From the NCBI RefSeq assembly GCF_023168405.1, contig NZ_AP025285.1, positions 1,610,001 through 1,674,000 on the forward strand: DNA of 64,000 nucleotides, written 5' to 3'. The notes beneath the pieces were generated by a model. It was given only the letters and a program-made list of their open reading frames with translations. It ran no database searches and was not told where the DNA came from. Shown here piece after piece: positions 25,140 to 33,687 of the stretch. A program made the position numbers and the translations under genes. The DNA comes from Leptogranulimonas caecicola (GTDB taxonomy: Bacteria; Actinomycetota; Coriobacteriia; Coriobacteriales; Atopobiaceae). Position 1 is the stretch's first letter, and the number at the start of each line of letters is the position of its first letter.

Positions 25140-26336
25140 CTAGAGCTTGGCAAGGACGCCGCGGATAAGGGCCTCGAAGTCTGTAGCATGGTTAGCGGCG
25201 TAGGAGAGCACGGTCTCGTGGGTGACGCCGGAGGCGCCGGCCTGGTTGGCAGAGAGGGTGAGTCCCAGCACGTTCATGCCCAGACCGTGGGCGAGAACCA
25301 CCTCGTTGACCACAGACATGGCAGTGTAAGAAGCGCCGCAGGCAGCCATGGCGCGGGCCTCGGCGGGGCTTTCGAAGCTGGGACCACAGATGCCTGCCAA
25401 GACACCCTCAGAGAGCTGGATGGAGAGGTCGGCCGCCACGCCCTTGCAGATCTCGCGCAGGTAGGGAGTATAGGCGTCGCTCATGTCCACAAAGGGGGTG
25501 TCCAAGCCGCGGAGGTTGTCCTCGCCTACCAGCGGGTTCTGCCCAGTGAGGTTGAGTTGATCGGTAATTAAACCAAGTCCCAAAGGCGCCTGGCCTTCGA
25601 TGGCGCCGGTGGCACAGGCAAAGATAATGTCTTTGCAGCCCAGGTGATGGGCATGGCGCACCAGCGAGGTGACCTGGGAGACCGAGTAGCCCTGGTACAG
25701 ATGGACTCGGCCGGGATAGACCACCACAGGGACGCCCTCGAGCGTACCAACGGTGACCTCGAAGGAGTGGCCGCTAACCGGGCGGGCGCCCAAGGGGAAG
25801 CCGGGGATGTCTTCGTAGGCGATTCGGCGGACAGGGGTGACTGCTTGGGCCAAAGAGCCCAAACCCGTGCCCAGACACAGGGCGACGGGATGCTCCATAG
25901 TGGGGTGGCAAGACTCGACAGTGTGCTCATCAACCACGCAAAATCCCTCCTTAGCCAGCAGGTGGGCCGCAATGCCCGCGCCGGCGCGAAGCGTTCCTGT
26001 GAAGCTTCCATCATAAACGTGCAAAGTGCCGCAGCTGGGACTTTTGGACTTGAGCACGCACAATGTCGCTCCAGAGCTGCGAGCGGCATCGAGCGCTGCC
26101 TGGGCCCCGGCCTCAAAAGCGTTGGTGACGTCGTCGCCGGTGGCCAACACCACCCTATCGCCTCGGATCTCCGCCGGAGGTCTGGGGCTGGCAAGCCCGC
26201 CCAGGGTCTCCGGACAGACGGGGCACACCTCCACACCCGGCGCCTCACACAAGTGTTGCACCGCCCAAGAAGGCTTGGCGCCCCCGTCGTAGCGACAAGG
26301 AGCGCCAAGCATGCAATCACTTACTACAACACGCAT
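25140..26336 (-). CDS. DUF523 domain fused to purine nucleoside phosphorylase
   Basis: 398 residues in two parts. Residues 1-150 are DUF523 (VVVSDCMLGAPCRYDGG; VCPVCPETLGGL; LKSKSPSCG), with conserved Cys. Residues about 165-398 are a class II (trimeric) purine nucleoside phosphorylase (GVPVVVYPGRVHLYQGYS; GLITDQLNLTGQNPL; GICGPSFESPAEAR; GMSVVNE-like MSVVNEVVLA). The phosphorylase splits purine nucleosides with phosphate in salvage. DUF523 has no firm function; fusion points to nucleoside or sulfur-linked chemistry. The downstream start of the SurA-like gene's neighbour is 6 bases away. Confidence 0.88.
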   Translation of the reverse strand: MRVVVSDCMLGAPCRYDGGAKPSWAVQHLCEAPGVEVCPVCPETLGGLASPRPPAEIRGDRVVLATGDDVTNAFEAGAQAALDAARSSGATLCVLKSKSPSCGTLHVYDGSFTGTLRAGAGIAAHLLAKEGFCVVDEHTVESCHPTMEHPVALCLGTGLGSLAQAVTPVRRIAYEDIPGFPLGARPVSGHSFEVTVGTLEGVPVVVYPGRVHLYQGYSVSQVTSLVRHAHHLGCKDIIFACATGAIEGQAPLGLGLITDQLNLTGQNPLVGEDNLRGLDTPFVDMSDAYTPYLREICKGVAADLSIQLSEGVLAGICGPSFESPAEARAMAACGASYTAMSVVNEVVLAHGLGMNVLGLTLSANQAGASGVTHETVLSYAANHATDFEALIRGVLAKL

Positions 26337-26342
26337 AAGCCG

Positions 26343-27281
26343 CTAGGAAACCAGCTCGCCAATGGTGAGGTTGGCTTGGGAGAGCAGACCGTTGACGTAG
26401 TTGGTCCAGGTGGTGTTGGCGGCGGAGGCTACCTGGGAGTACTGCTGATAGGCTACGTAATAGGCGTTCTGCGCCTGGTTGTAGGTGGCAGAATCTGCCG
26501 AGAAGGACTCGTCCTTCAGGGCCGCATAATAGGGGCCATCCTCACGGGCCCAGGTGCCCTTGTCGGCATCCCACTCGTCGCCCAGCAGATTCACGATGTA
26601 GGCGCCATAATCGGCGGTGGCGGCGTCGGCGTTGCCGTCGGCAGGCTCGGTGGGAGCGGTAGGCGCGGTGCCGGCATCAGAGCCCACCACCTTGTCGTAG
26701 AGCTGCTTAGTGCCCGCAGAGGCACGCACGGTCTCTTTGACCTGGTCCTCGGTCATGCCGTAGTTCTGGGCGATAGTAGCGTAGTCGTCGGTGCCCAGGG
26801 TGTCCTTGGCATAGGTAGCCATGTCTTCATCGCTTACTTGGATGCCCTCGGCAGCCACCGCATCCTCCAGGATGGAGTTGCGGGCGCAGGAGAGCACCTC
26901 GTCTGCAGAAGGCATGCGGTAGGAGCCGTCATCCTGCTTGGCCTTGTCCACGCCAGAGGACTGGTCCAACGCCTGGCGCGCAGTGATGGTCTTGGTTGCG
27001 CCCTTGTAGGTATAAGAGCCCACTGCGCTGTCCAGCTCGCTCTCTTGCAGCGTGGTTTTGCCAGACACCAAACCGGGAGTGCCGCCCAGGGCGAACTTGC
27101 CCACCAGCAGGCCCACCACCACTGCGATAACGGCGATAACCACCGTCTGCACCAGAGTGAACTTGGGCTTTGCAGGGGTCTTGTCAGGCTTGGAGCCTGC
27201 AGGCTTGGGAGCCTGGGCCTTATGGGCTGCCTTGGGGGCAGACTCTTGGGTCTCCAGGTTGTCGTTCTTCTCGGTTGCCAT
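26343..27281 (-). CDS. Membrane-anchored SurA/PrsA N-domain-like protein
   Basis: 312 residues: a charged Lys/Pro/Ala-rich cytoplasmic N-terminus (1-38), one transmembrane helix (about 42-66, VQTVVIAVIAVVVGLLVGKF), then an extracytoplasmic helical region with ILEDAVAAEGIQVSDEDMATYAKDTLG and YGMTEDQVKETVR, as in SurA-type chaperone N-domains. No parvulin isomerase domain is visible. It probably helps fold exported proteins. AAAGGG lies upstream of the ATG. It is 6 bases upstream of the DUF523-phosphorylase gene, so likely co-transcribed. Confidence 0.7.
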   Translation of the reverse strand: MATEKNDNLETQESAPKAAHKAQAPKPAGSKPDKTPAKPKFTLVQTVVIAVIAVVVGLLVGKFALGGTPGLVSGKTTLQESELDSAVGSYTYKGATKTITARQALDQSSGVDKAKQDDGSYRMPSADEVLSCARNSILEDAVAAEGIQVSDEDMATYAKDTLGTDDYATIAQNYGMTEDQVKETVRASAGTKQLYDKVVGSDAGTAPTAPTEPADGNADAATADYGAYIVNLLGDEWDADKGTWAREDGPYYAALKDESFSADSATYNQAQNAYYVAYQQYSQVASAANTTWTNYVNGLLSQANLTIGELVS

Positions 27282-27620
27282 AAAACTCTTATCCCTTTCT
27301 GTCTAAAATCTTGGCACTTTGGCAGCTTCGTGTTAGAAGCTGCGCCCCTGACGCCCCAGGAAGACGCATGAGGGTTTAAGCCAAAGGCTGCACGCCTTCT
27401 TTAGTCACGAAGTACGCTGCAGCCATCCAGTCTATACTTTCATGTTTTCTGTGAATAGCTGCGATCATACTGATAAGTATCAATATACCGTAAGGATTTT
27501 GTTGGATTTGCCTCACACTCAAGATTCTGAGGCGCCCGAGCAGAGCCGCATCGCAGATCGCGCAACGGCTCGAATCGTAGACACCCCAGGCTTTGGGGCC
27601 GCGGGCGCCTGCCGGGATAC
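27282..27620. other. Intergenic region and leader of the SurA-like gene
   Basis: No gene seen. On the minus strand a TATAGA box near 27440 could start a leader of about 150 bases with a possible stem (GGCTGCA/TGCAGCC). No recognised riboswitch. Confidence 0.4.
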
Positions 27621-28727
27621 TTAGGCGCTCTGCCAGGGCTTTTGGGCCACGGCCTCTGCCACCGCATCGCCATAGGCTGTGCAGCCGGCGGCTCCTTGAG
27701 CGCTGCCAGTAAGGTTGCGGCGGATGTCGGCGGTGACGCAGGCGCCTTGGGCCAACACCGAGCGGACAGCCTGGCGCACATCGTCGCCGGCGGCCTTCTC
27801 GCCCAGATGATCCAACATCATGGCTGCCGAAAGAATGAGAGCCGTGGGGTTGGCGATATCCTGGCCAGCGATGTCTGGTGCCGAGCCATGCGTAGCCTCG
27901 AAGATGGCGCAGTCGCGGCCGATGTTTGCCCCGGGCGCAAGGCCCAAGCCGCCTACCAGACCAGCGCAGAGATCGCTCACAATGTCGCCGTAGAGGTTGG
28001 GCAGCACCAGCACGTCGAAGTCTGCGGGGTTTACCACCAGGCCCATGCAGCAGGCGTCGATGATGCGAGTCTCGAACTCGATCTCTGGATAGTCTTTGGC
28101 CACGCGCTGGGCGGTATGCATAAAGAGGCCGTCGGTGGCCTTCATGATGTTGGCCTTATGCACGGCACACACCTTGCGGCGCCCCTGAGCCCTTGCATAC
28201 TCGAAGGCGTAGCGCACGATGCGCTCGGATCCCGAGACAGAGATGGGCTTGATGGAGATGGCCGAGTCTGGACGAATGGCCCCCGGCTGCGCCTGGTCTA
28301 TGGCCTCGATGATGTGGCGCGCCTGCGCAGAGCCCTGGTCGAACTCGATGCCGGCGTAGAGGTCCTCGGTGTTCTCGCGCACCACCACCAGGTCGACGTC
28401 TGTGTAGCGCGAGCCGTCGCCGGGCATGGACAAGCAGGGACGCACACAGGAGTAGAGATCGAACGCGCGACGCAGGGCCACGTTGATGGAGCGAAAGCCC
28501 GATCCCACCGGCGTTGCCGTAGGTCCCTTGATGGCGACGCCTGTGGCCGCCACCGCATCCAGCGTCTCCTGAGGCAGCGGGGTGCCGCACTGCTCATAGG
28601 TGCCGGCGCCTGCCTGAGCCTCACGCCAGTCAATCTTCACCCCCGTTGCCGCCACAACGCGCTGCATGGCAGCGCAGATCTCTGGGCCGATGCCGTCTCC
28701 GGGGATGAGCGTCACAGTGTGGGTCAT
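27621..28727 (-). CDS. icd: Isocitrate dehydrogenase, NAD-type
   Basis: 368 residues, isocitrate/isopropylmalate dehydrogenase family. It begins MTHTVTLIPGDGIGPE. It has the substrate Arg cluster (GSGFRSINVALRRAFDLYSCVRP), ENTEDLYAGIEF, KPISVSGSERIVRYAFEYA, HKANIMKATDG, DACCMGLVVNPADFDVLVLPNLYGDIVSDL and the GSAPDIAGQDIANP cofactor segment. It makes 2-oxoglutarate from isocitrate. 3-Isopropylmalate or homoisocitrate dehydrogenase is less likely given SGSERIVRYAF. The ATG at 28725-28727 follows AGAAGG; an upstream extension in the same frame is not protein-like. Confidence 0.85.
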   Translation of the reverse strand: MTHTVTLIPGDGIGPEICAAMQRVVAATGVKIDWREAQAGAGTYEQCGTPLPQETLDAVAATGVAIKGPTATPVGSGFRSINVALRRAFDLYSCVRPCLSMPGDGSRYTDVDLVVVRENTEDLYAGIEFDQGSAQARHIIEAIDQAQPGAIRPDSAISIKPISVSGSERIVRYAFEYARAQGRRKVCAVHKANIMKATDGLFMHTAQRVAKDYPEIEFETRIIDACCMGLVVNPADFDVLVLPNLYGDIVSDLCAGLVGGLGLAPGANIGRDCAIFEATHGSAPDIAGQDIANPTALILSAAMMLDHLGEKAAGDDVRQAVRSVLAQGACVTADIRRNLTGSAQGAAGCTAYGDAVAEAVAQKPWQSA

Positions 28728-28763
28728 GAGGCCTTCTCTCTTGCTGATGGCGATGGTGTGGGC

Positions 28764-28828
28764 TTCTCGGCAAAATGGTGATGGGGCAAAGCTGGAACTT
28801 TGCGCTTTGCCCCTCTCGCTGCCGAGAA
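28764..28828. terminator. Nested hairpin made from an inverted pair of TGCCGAGAA
   Basis: The outer arms are TTCTCGGCA (28764-28772) and TGCCGAGAA (28820-28828). Inside them GGGGCAAAG pairs with CTTTGCCCC. Read on the minus strand it starts after the stop of the HEAT-like gene. This is the only place where two copies of the window-wide motif form an inverted pair, the arrangement known for uptake sequences doubling as terminators. Confidence 0.6.
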
Positions 28829-28838
28829 AAACGAGCAA

Positions 28839-29645
28839 CTAGTTGCGGGGGGCCTGACAGGCTTCGACGATGTCTTTGGAGAAGGCGCGGATGTAGGGCA
28901 GCGTGGACTTCTCGGAGTCAAAGGCGACGCGGCTGGCCAGCGCCTCGCGCACGTCTTGGGGCGCGGGGCCTGCAGCAAACTCGACGAGGGCGGTGAGCAT
29001 GTTGCGGTACTCGGGGTCGCCGTGGTAGCACTGGATGGCCTCGTCGAGCAGGGGCCATACCTGGCTGGCGAGCTCGGGCGTGGAGAGACCCTCGGCGATG
29101 AGCAGGCGGAACCCGGCCAGGCGCACCATGGAGGAGCCCTCGTCAAAGAGAGCGGTCTCTGCGGCGTCGATGGCGCCGGTGCAGGCTGCCGGATCCAGCG
29201 TGGCGATGGCGGTGAGGGCGTTCAAAACCTCCCAGCGGGTCTGGGCCTCGGGGCGACCCACCGCATCTACCAGCACGTCTACCTTGTCCAAAAGCATCTG
29301 GGGCCGCACCTTGGCGATCTCTGCGATCTCGTGGGCCGTGTTTTGGCGGGTGCGGCGGGAGGCCTCGCTCAGCCCCTCCAGCAAGAGGTCCAAGGTGGGC
29401 TCGGGCTGCTTGGGCCCTTCCTCGTCTGCCAGGGCATCCTCCAGCGCTTGGTTGGCCAAGGCCTCAGCCTCTGCCGGATCGCTCGCCATGGCTTGAGCCA
29501 CCTCAACCACGTTGGCGGGAGTCACAAAGGAAGCCACCACGCCGGCCTCTGCGTCCTTCTCGCGGATGTGGTCGAAGGCGGCCTGGACAAGCTCGTCATC
29601 GCTCAGATCAGACATAGGCGTGACCTCAGGGTTTGTGTCGCTCAT
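28839..29645 (-). CDS. HEAT-repeat-like cytoplasmic protein
   Basis: 268 residues, acidic, all-helical. Successive helical pairs (TRQNTAHEIAEIAKVRPQMLLDKVDVLVDAVG; TRWEVLNALTAIATLDPAACTGAIDAAETALF; SSMVRLAGFRLLIAEGL) look like HEAT/armadillo repeats, often scaffolds. ATG at 29643-29645 with GAGGAGGGAG upstream; a start eight codons earlier overlaps that site. No enzymatic motif. It precedes icd on the same strand, separated by the TGCCGAGAA hairpin. Confidence 0.65.
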   Translation of the reverse strand: MSDTNPEVTPMSDLSDDELVQAAFDHIREKDAEAGVVASFVTPANVVEVAQAMASDPAEAEALANQALEDALADEEGPKQPEPTLDLLLEGLSEASRRTRQNTAHEIAEIAKVRPQMLLDKVDVLVDAVGRPEAQTRWEVLNALTAIATLDPAACTGAIDAAETALFDEGSSMVRLAGFRLLIAEGLSTPELASQVWPLLDEAIQCYHGDPEYRNMLTALVEFAAGPAPQDVREALASRVAFDSEKSTLPYIRAFSKDIVEACQAPRN

Positions 29646-29741
29646 GTAGTACTCCCTCCTCGCCCCCATAGGCGCATAGGTACCTAGAAATGAGAGTTCC
29701 GGGCTCGAAACTCGCTGATAGCGCGGGGTGTGGCAGAGTGC

Positions 29742-30296
29742 CTAGGAACTTTTGCCCCGGCGGTCTGCCTGGCGACCTGGATCTGCCACCGAGATAAGCT
29801 GTGGCTCGTCTGACTCCGGCTCATCTTCTGGCTTGCGCTTGGCCCAGCCAGTACCGGCAGCGGCCACCTTCTTAGGCTTGGGATGGGCCGCTGCCGCAGC
29901 ACCTTGAGACGCCGATGCCGAGGAGGACGAGCCTCCTGGACGGGAAGGCGTGGGCTTCTCGGCACCTCGGGTGGCTGCCTTGGACTTGCGCCTTTGCAAG
30001 AAGCGGTCCAGCGACGCCCAGGGGCCCGTGGATTGCCCGTAGCCCATGCGCAGACCGGCAATGGCGCCGCCTAGGGCTCCGATGGTGCCAAAGGAGAGCA
30101 CCACCCAGCCAGCGGCCCAGATAAAGGCCGAGACCACAATGCCCAGCACATAGGCGATGGCGTTGTCCTTCCAAAAGGTTTTGGAATCCGGGATGGTCTC
30201 GCCCACGCGGTTGCCCGCCTCAAAGCCCAGCACCACGCCAAAGACGGCGATAAGGAGGCTTGCAACGGTGATGGCAAATCCGTCATCTGCTGCCAT
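29742..30296 (-). CDS. Small membrane protein with charged C-terminal tail
   Basis: 184 residues. Two to three hydrophobic segments fill residues 8-90 (ITVASLLIAVFGVVLGFEAG; IAYVLGIVVSAFIWAAGWVVL). A Ser/Ala/Pro/Lys-rich cytoplasmic tail (about 95-184) follows, with a TGCCGAGAA copy coding AEK. Not a family I can name. It lies 9 bases downstream of the dehydrogenase-like gene's stop on the minus strand, so likely same operon. Confidence 0.6.
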   Translation of the reverse strand: MAADDGFAITVASLLIAVFGVVLGFEAGNRVGETIPDSKTFWKDNAIAYVLGIVVSAFIWAAGWVVLSFGTIGALGGAIAGLRMGYGQSTGPWASLDRFLQRRKSKAATRGAEKPTPSRPGGSSSSASASQGAAAAAHPKPKKVAAAGTGWAKRKPEDEPESDEPQLISVADPGRQADRRGKSS

Positions 30297-30305
30297 GGGT
30301 CTCCC

Positions 30306-31352
30306 CTAGTTGTGATGGCAGCAGCCGCCGCCATGTCCTTGGCCGTGGCCGCCGCAGCAGCCTTCGCCGTGCTCATGGTCGTGATGGTGGCCGCAACCGC
30401 AGCCGTCCTCGCCCTCGTCAAAGCCCTGGGCGTCGGGGTCTTGGGCGAGCGCCGGGTTCAAGCCGGCCTCCTGGGCGTCTTGGGCACTGGCATAGATGAG
30501 CTCCAGCGCCTGGGTGCCCATGGTGGCGCCGCCCATGCGGGCCAACATGTCGTAGAGTAGACGAGCGGTCTCGGCGCCGGGCAACGGCAGATCAGAGTCT
30601 GTGGCGGCATCGTTTGCCAAGGTGAGATCTTTGATGAAGTGCGCTACCTTGAAACCCGGGGCCCAATCGCCTGCGAGCGCCTTGGGGGCCAGCTGGTCCA
30701 TAGCATAGGAGTTGCCAGTGCCAGAAGCCACAAGCTCCAAGAGCTTGGAAGAGTCCAGATGGGACACCTCTGCCAGGGCCAGGGCCTCAGCCATGCCCAG
30801 CATGCAGCCCGCCAGCGAGACCTGGTTGCAAAGCTTCGCGGCCTGACCGGCGCCTGCCGCATCAAAGCAGAGCGTCTTGGCAGAAAAGCAGTCCAGCACC
30901 TCCTGGATGGGGGCCAGTTCCTGCTGGGTGGCGCCGGCGATGAGGGTGAGAGAGCCCTTCTCGGCACCCGCCTGGCCTCCGGTGACCGGGCAATCAAACA
31001 CATGCAGGTCGAAGGTCTCGCCCAGTTCGTGGAGCTGACGAGCCAGCTCAGGAGACTGGGTGGTGAGGTCTATGAGGTAGGTGCCCGGCTCGGCGCTCTT
31101 GAGCAGGCCTTCGCGATCCATATAGACGCTCTCCACGTCCTCTGGCAGTGTCACGCAGGTGAAAACCACCTGGGCGCCCTGGCACAGCTGCGGCAGGCTC
31201 TCTGCCCAGGCAGCCCCCTTGTCGAGCGCTGCCTGAGCGTGCTCGGGGGTGCGATTGTAGACCGAGACGGTGTAGCCCGCATCCAGCAGGTGGCCCACGA
31301 TGGGCGTGCCCATGATGCCGGTGCCCACAAAGCCAATATGGGTGATTGTCAT
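30306..31352 (-). CDS. 3-Hydroxyisobutyrate-dehydrogenase-like oxidoreductase with His/Cys-rich tail
   Basis: 348 residues. The Rossmann start IGFVGTGIMGTPIVGHLL binds NAD(P). DCPVTGGQAGAEKGSLT and the Lys in GAGQAAKLCNQ are family landmarks (substrate and catalytic residues). After the normal end (about 300) comes a tail of roughly 30 residues that is almost entirely His, Cys, Gly, Asp and Glu (GCGCGHHHDHEHGEGCC). Such a tail suggests Ni, Zn or Cu binding. Start ATG at 31350-31352 with AAGGAA upstream. It likely oxidises a beta-hydroxyacid or reduces tartronate-type semialdehyde; substrate unknown. Confidence 0.85.
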   Translation of the reverse strand: MTITHIGFVGTGIMGTPIVGHLLDAGYTVSVYNRTPEHAQAALDKGAAWAESLPQLCQGAQVVFTCVTLPEDVESVYMDREGLLKSAEPGTYLIDLTTQSPELARQLHELGETFDLHVFDCPVTGGQAGAEKGSLTLIAGATQQELAPIQEVLDCFSAKTLCFDAAGAGQAAKLCNQVSLAGCMLGMAEALALAEVSHLDSSKLLELVASGTGNSYAMDQLAPKALAGDWAPGFKVAHFIKDLTLANDAATDSDLPLPGAETARLLYDMLARMGGATMGTQALELIYASAQDAQEAGLNPALAQDPDAQGFDEGEDGCGCGHHHDHEHGEGCCGGHGQGHGGGCCHHN

Positions 31353-31447
31353 AGCGTTCCTTTCTTGGGCCTTGGGTCGCAGATCCCTAAGGCTTGGCTC
31401 GCAGCCGCGTGCAAAGAAGCCCTCGCGCAGAGGTTGTGCGCTAGGTA

Positions 31448-32683
31448 CTAGGAGTTGTGGCGCGAGGTGACCTTGGAGGCGATGCGCGACGACAGGCTGG
31501 AAGATTCGCGGCGGTCCTTGCCCCAAAAGACCAGGGCCACCATGCCGGGACCTACGTGGCTGCCAATGACCGGCGACACCGAGCTGCGCACGATGGGGAT
31601 GTCCTCGCAGCCGGGTTCACGGCGGAGAAGGGCTTCCAGCCAGTCGCCGTCTTTCTCGGCGTCGGCGGTGATGATGCCAATGGGCATGGAGCGCTCGCCG
31701 TCGCTCATGGTGCGAAAGTCTTCCACGATGGCGCGCAAGGCCTTCTTGCGCCCGCGGCACATGCGTTTGAACCCCAAGGCACCCGAGGGGTCATAGTAGA
31801 GCTCGGGCTTGATGTCGAGCTTACCGCCCAGGCTGGCTGCTGAGGCCGGAATGCGTCCGCCGCGAGCCAGCGCATCGAAGTTTTCTAGGGTGAAGTAGCC
31901 GTGGACGTAGTGGCGCGCCTCTTCGATCCAGGCCACCAGGTCTTCCACGCTGGCTCCCTGGTTGGCCTGATGCACTGCCTCGATTGCCAAAAGCTGGGCC
32001 GCACCCGAGGGGCACAGGTTGTCGATGACGTAAATCTCGAAACCTGGATACTCCTCGCGCACCATCTTGGCAGCCTCGCGAGCGGCATTGACCGAGGAGG
32101 ACAGAGCCTCGGTAAACGCCAGGTAAATGGTGGGTTTGCCCTTCTCGGCAGCGGCTTTGAAGATCTCGTAGTAGCGGCCAGGGGTCACCGCGCTGGTGGT
32201 GGGGTGGGCGCCATGACGCATGGCATCGTAAAACTCGTGGGCCGAGATTTCCTGGAAGAGATCGTCGATATGCTCTTGGCCGTCGATCACATAGGGAAAA
32301 CCTATTACCTCGACGCCTAGGGCCTCTGCCACGTCGGGGTCAAAGTCGCCGCAGGAGTCGACGATAATGTGGATGTGAGTGCGGCTGGCCCTGAAGGCGC
32401 GCACATGCTCGCGACGACGTTCCTCTGCCGCAGCTGCATTGGCGTCCTTCATGTCTTTTGCTGCCTGAGCCGCCTCTTTGGCCTGACGTTTGGCCAGACG
32501 GGCAGCCTCTTTTTTGGCGCGGGCCTCAGCTTTGGCTTGCTCCTTTTGGGCACGGGGGTCCAGGGGTGCAGTTTCTGACGACGAAGCCTTGGCAGCCTCT
32601 GCCCCCGGAGCTCCGCCCTCTACCTGCGAGGCCTTCTGGGAATCCAAAGACGCCTCGCGCATATCAGGTGTGGACTCTGACAC
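31448..32683 (-). CDS. DegV-family fatty-acid-binding protein with long N-terminal extension
   Basis: 411 residues. The DegV fold occupies about 105-400 (IHIIVDSCGDFDPDVAEALGVEVIGFPYVIDG; HPTTSAVTPGRYYEIF; DNLCPSGAAQLLAIEAV; ARGGRI). DegV proteins hand exogenous fatty acids to FakA-type kinases. The first about 95 residues are Ala/Lys/Glu/Arg-rich and probably coiled coil, beyond the usual length. GTG start at 32681-32683 with GGAG upstream. No FakA homologue is nearby. Confidence 0.88.
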   Translation of the reverse strand: MSESTPDMREASLDSQKASQVEGGAPGAEAAKASSSETAPLDPRAQKEQAKAEARAKKEAARLAKRQAKEAAQAAKDMKDANAAAAEERRREHVRAFRASRTHIHIIVDSCGDFDPDVAEALGVEVIGFPYVIDGQEHIDDLFQEISAHEFYDAMRHGAHPTTSAVTPGRYYEIFKAAAEKGKPTIYLAFTEALSSSVNAAREAAKMVREEYPGFEIYVIDNLCPSGAAQLLAIEAVHQANQGASVEDLVAWIEEARHYVHGYFTLENFDALARGGRIPASAASLGGKLDIKPELYYDPSGALGFKRMCRGRKKALRAIVEDFRTMSDGERSMPIGIITADAEKDGDWLEALLRREPGCEDIPIVRSSVSPVIGSHVGPGMVALVFWGKDRRESSSLSSRIASKVTSRHNS

Positions 32684-32855
32684 TATCCATCTCCGTTCCT
32701 TAAGACATAGATAGTTGATTATAGCCCACCTCGCCCCAAACCCTCATCTTTGCTGCAGCCCGCAGACGCCAAGAGCAGCAGGAACTCCAAAGAATCCCTG
32801 CCGCTCTTGATCATTTACACACGTAAGCCGCTCGCCCGAGGGCCATGTATGAGCA

Positions 32856-33434
32856 TTAACGCCGCTCGGAATCGGGCTTCAGGATGCCGTAGCCGCCGTT
32901 CTTGCGGTGGTAGATCACATGGACGTTGTCTGTGACCATGTCGCGGAAGACGAAGAAGTCGTGGCCCAGCAGGTCTGCCTGCACCAGCGCGTCTTCCTCT
33001 GTAAGCTTGGTGTACTCGATGAACTTCTCGCGCACCAGGGCCTCGTCGTCCTCGTCTGCGAGCACCTGGGCCTCAAGCTGCGTGTCCTCCTGGATGGTCT
33101 CGCCGCCCATGGACTTGGAAGCGCGCTGGCGGCGATCCACCACGCGAGTCTTGAACTTGCGCATGCGGCGGGTGAGCATGTGAGCGGCCTCGTCGATAGC
33201 GGCATACATGTCATCCTTGGCGCAGGACACGCGGATGACCGAGCCGCGCACGCGCACAGTGACCTCGCAGATATCGCCTTCAGGACTGTTCTTATAATGC
33301 TCGACGCGCAGCACCACGTCTGCGGTCATGGGCGAAATGTCAAACACGCGCAGAGCGTCGCCAATCTTTTGCTCGACGTTTTCGCGCAGCGCATCGGTGA
33401 CCTGGATCTTACGGCCAGTTACGGTGATGTCCAT
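32856..33434 (-). CDS. hpf: Ribosome hibernation promoting factor, long form
   Basis: 192 residues. The N-terminal domain (MDITVTGRKIQVTDALRENVEQKI; basic segment MLTRRMRKFKTRVVDRRQR) binds the 30S decoding region. The C-terminal domain (LGHDFFVFRDMVTDNVHVIYHRKNGGYGILKP) drives 100S dimer formation. The ATG at 33432-33434 follows GAAGGGA. It protects ribosomes in stationary phase. Confidence 0.95.
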   Translation of the reverse strand: MDITVTGRKIQVTDALRENVEQKIGDALRVFDISPMTADVVLRVEHYKNSPEGDICEVTVRVRGSVIRVSCAKDDMYAAIDEAAHMLTRRMRKFKTRVVDRRQRASKSMGGETIQEDTQLEAQVLADEDDEALVREKFIEYTKLTEEDALVQADLLGHDFFVFRDMVTDNVHVIYHRKNGGYGILKPDSERR

Positions 33435-33687
33435 AGTGGTCCCTTCTCGATTACCTCGGCTTGCGACCTTTGCGCCCAAGAGTGGCACGCCCAGAGGCGC
33501 AAGCCCTTATCTAGCTCATACCCTATGCATCCATTGAATCGGTTTGAAACAAAAGGTTCAAGAAAGAATCAGCTGCATCCCACCGACGGCATCCTTCAAG
33601 CCCTCAGACGCGCCTTGTGCGCCCTCAGGCTTTGGACCGCCATTTCATCGACACTTATGAATCTCTCCTTGCCGAGAAGCCCGCGCC

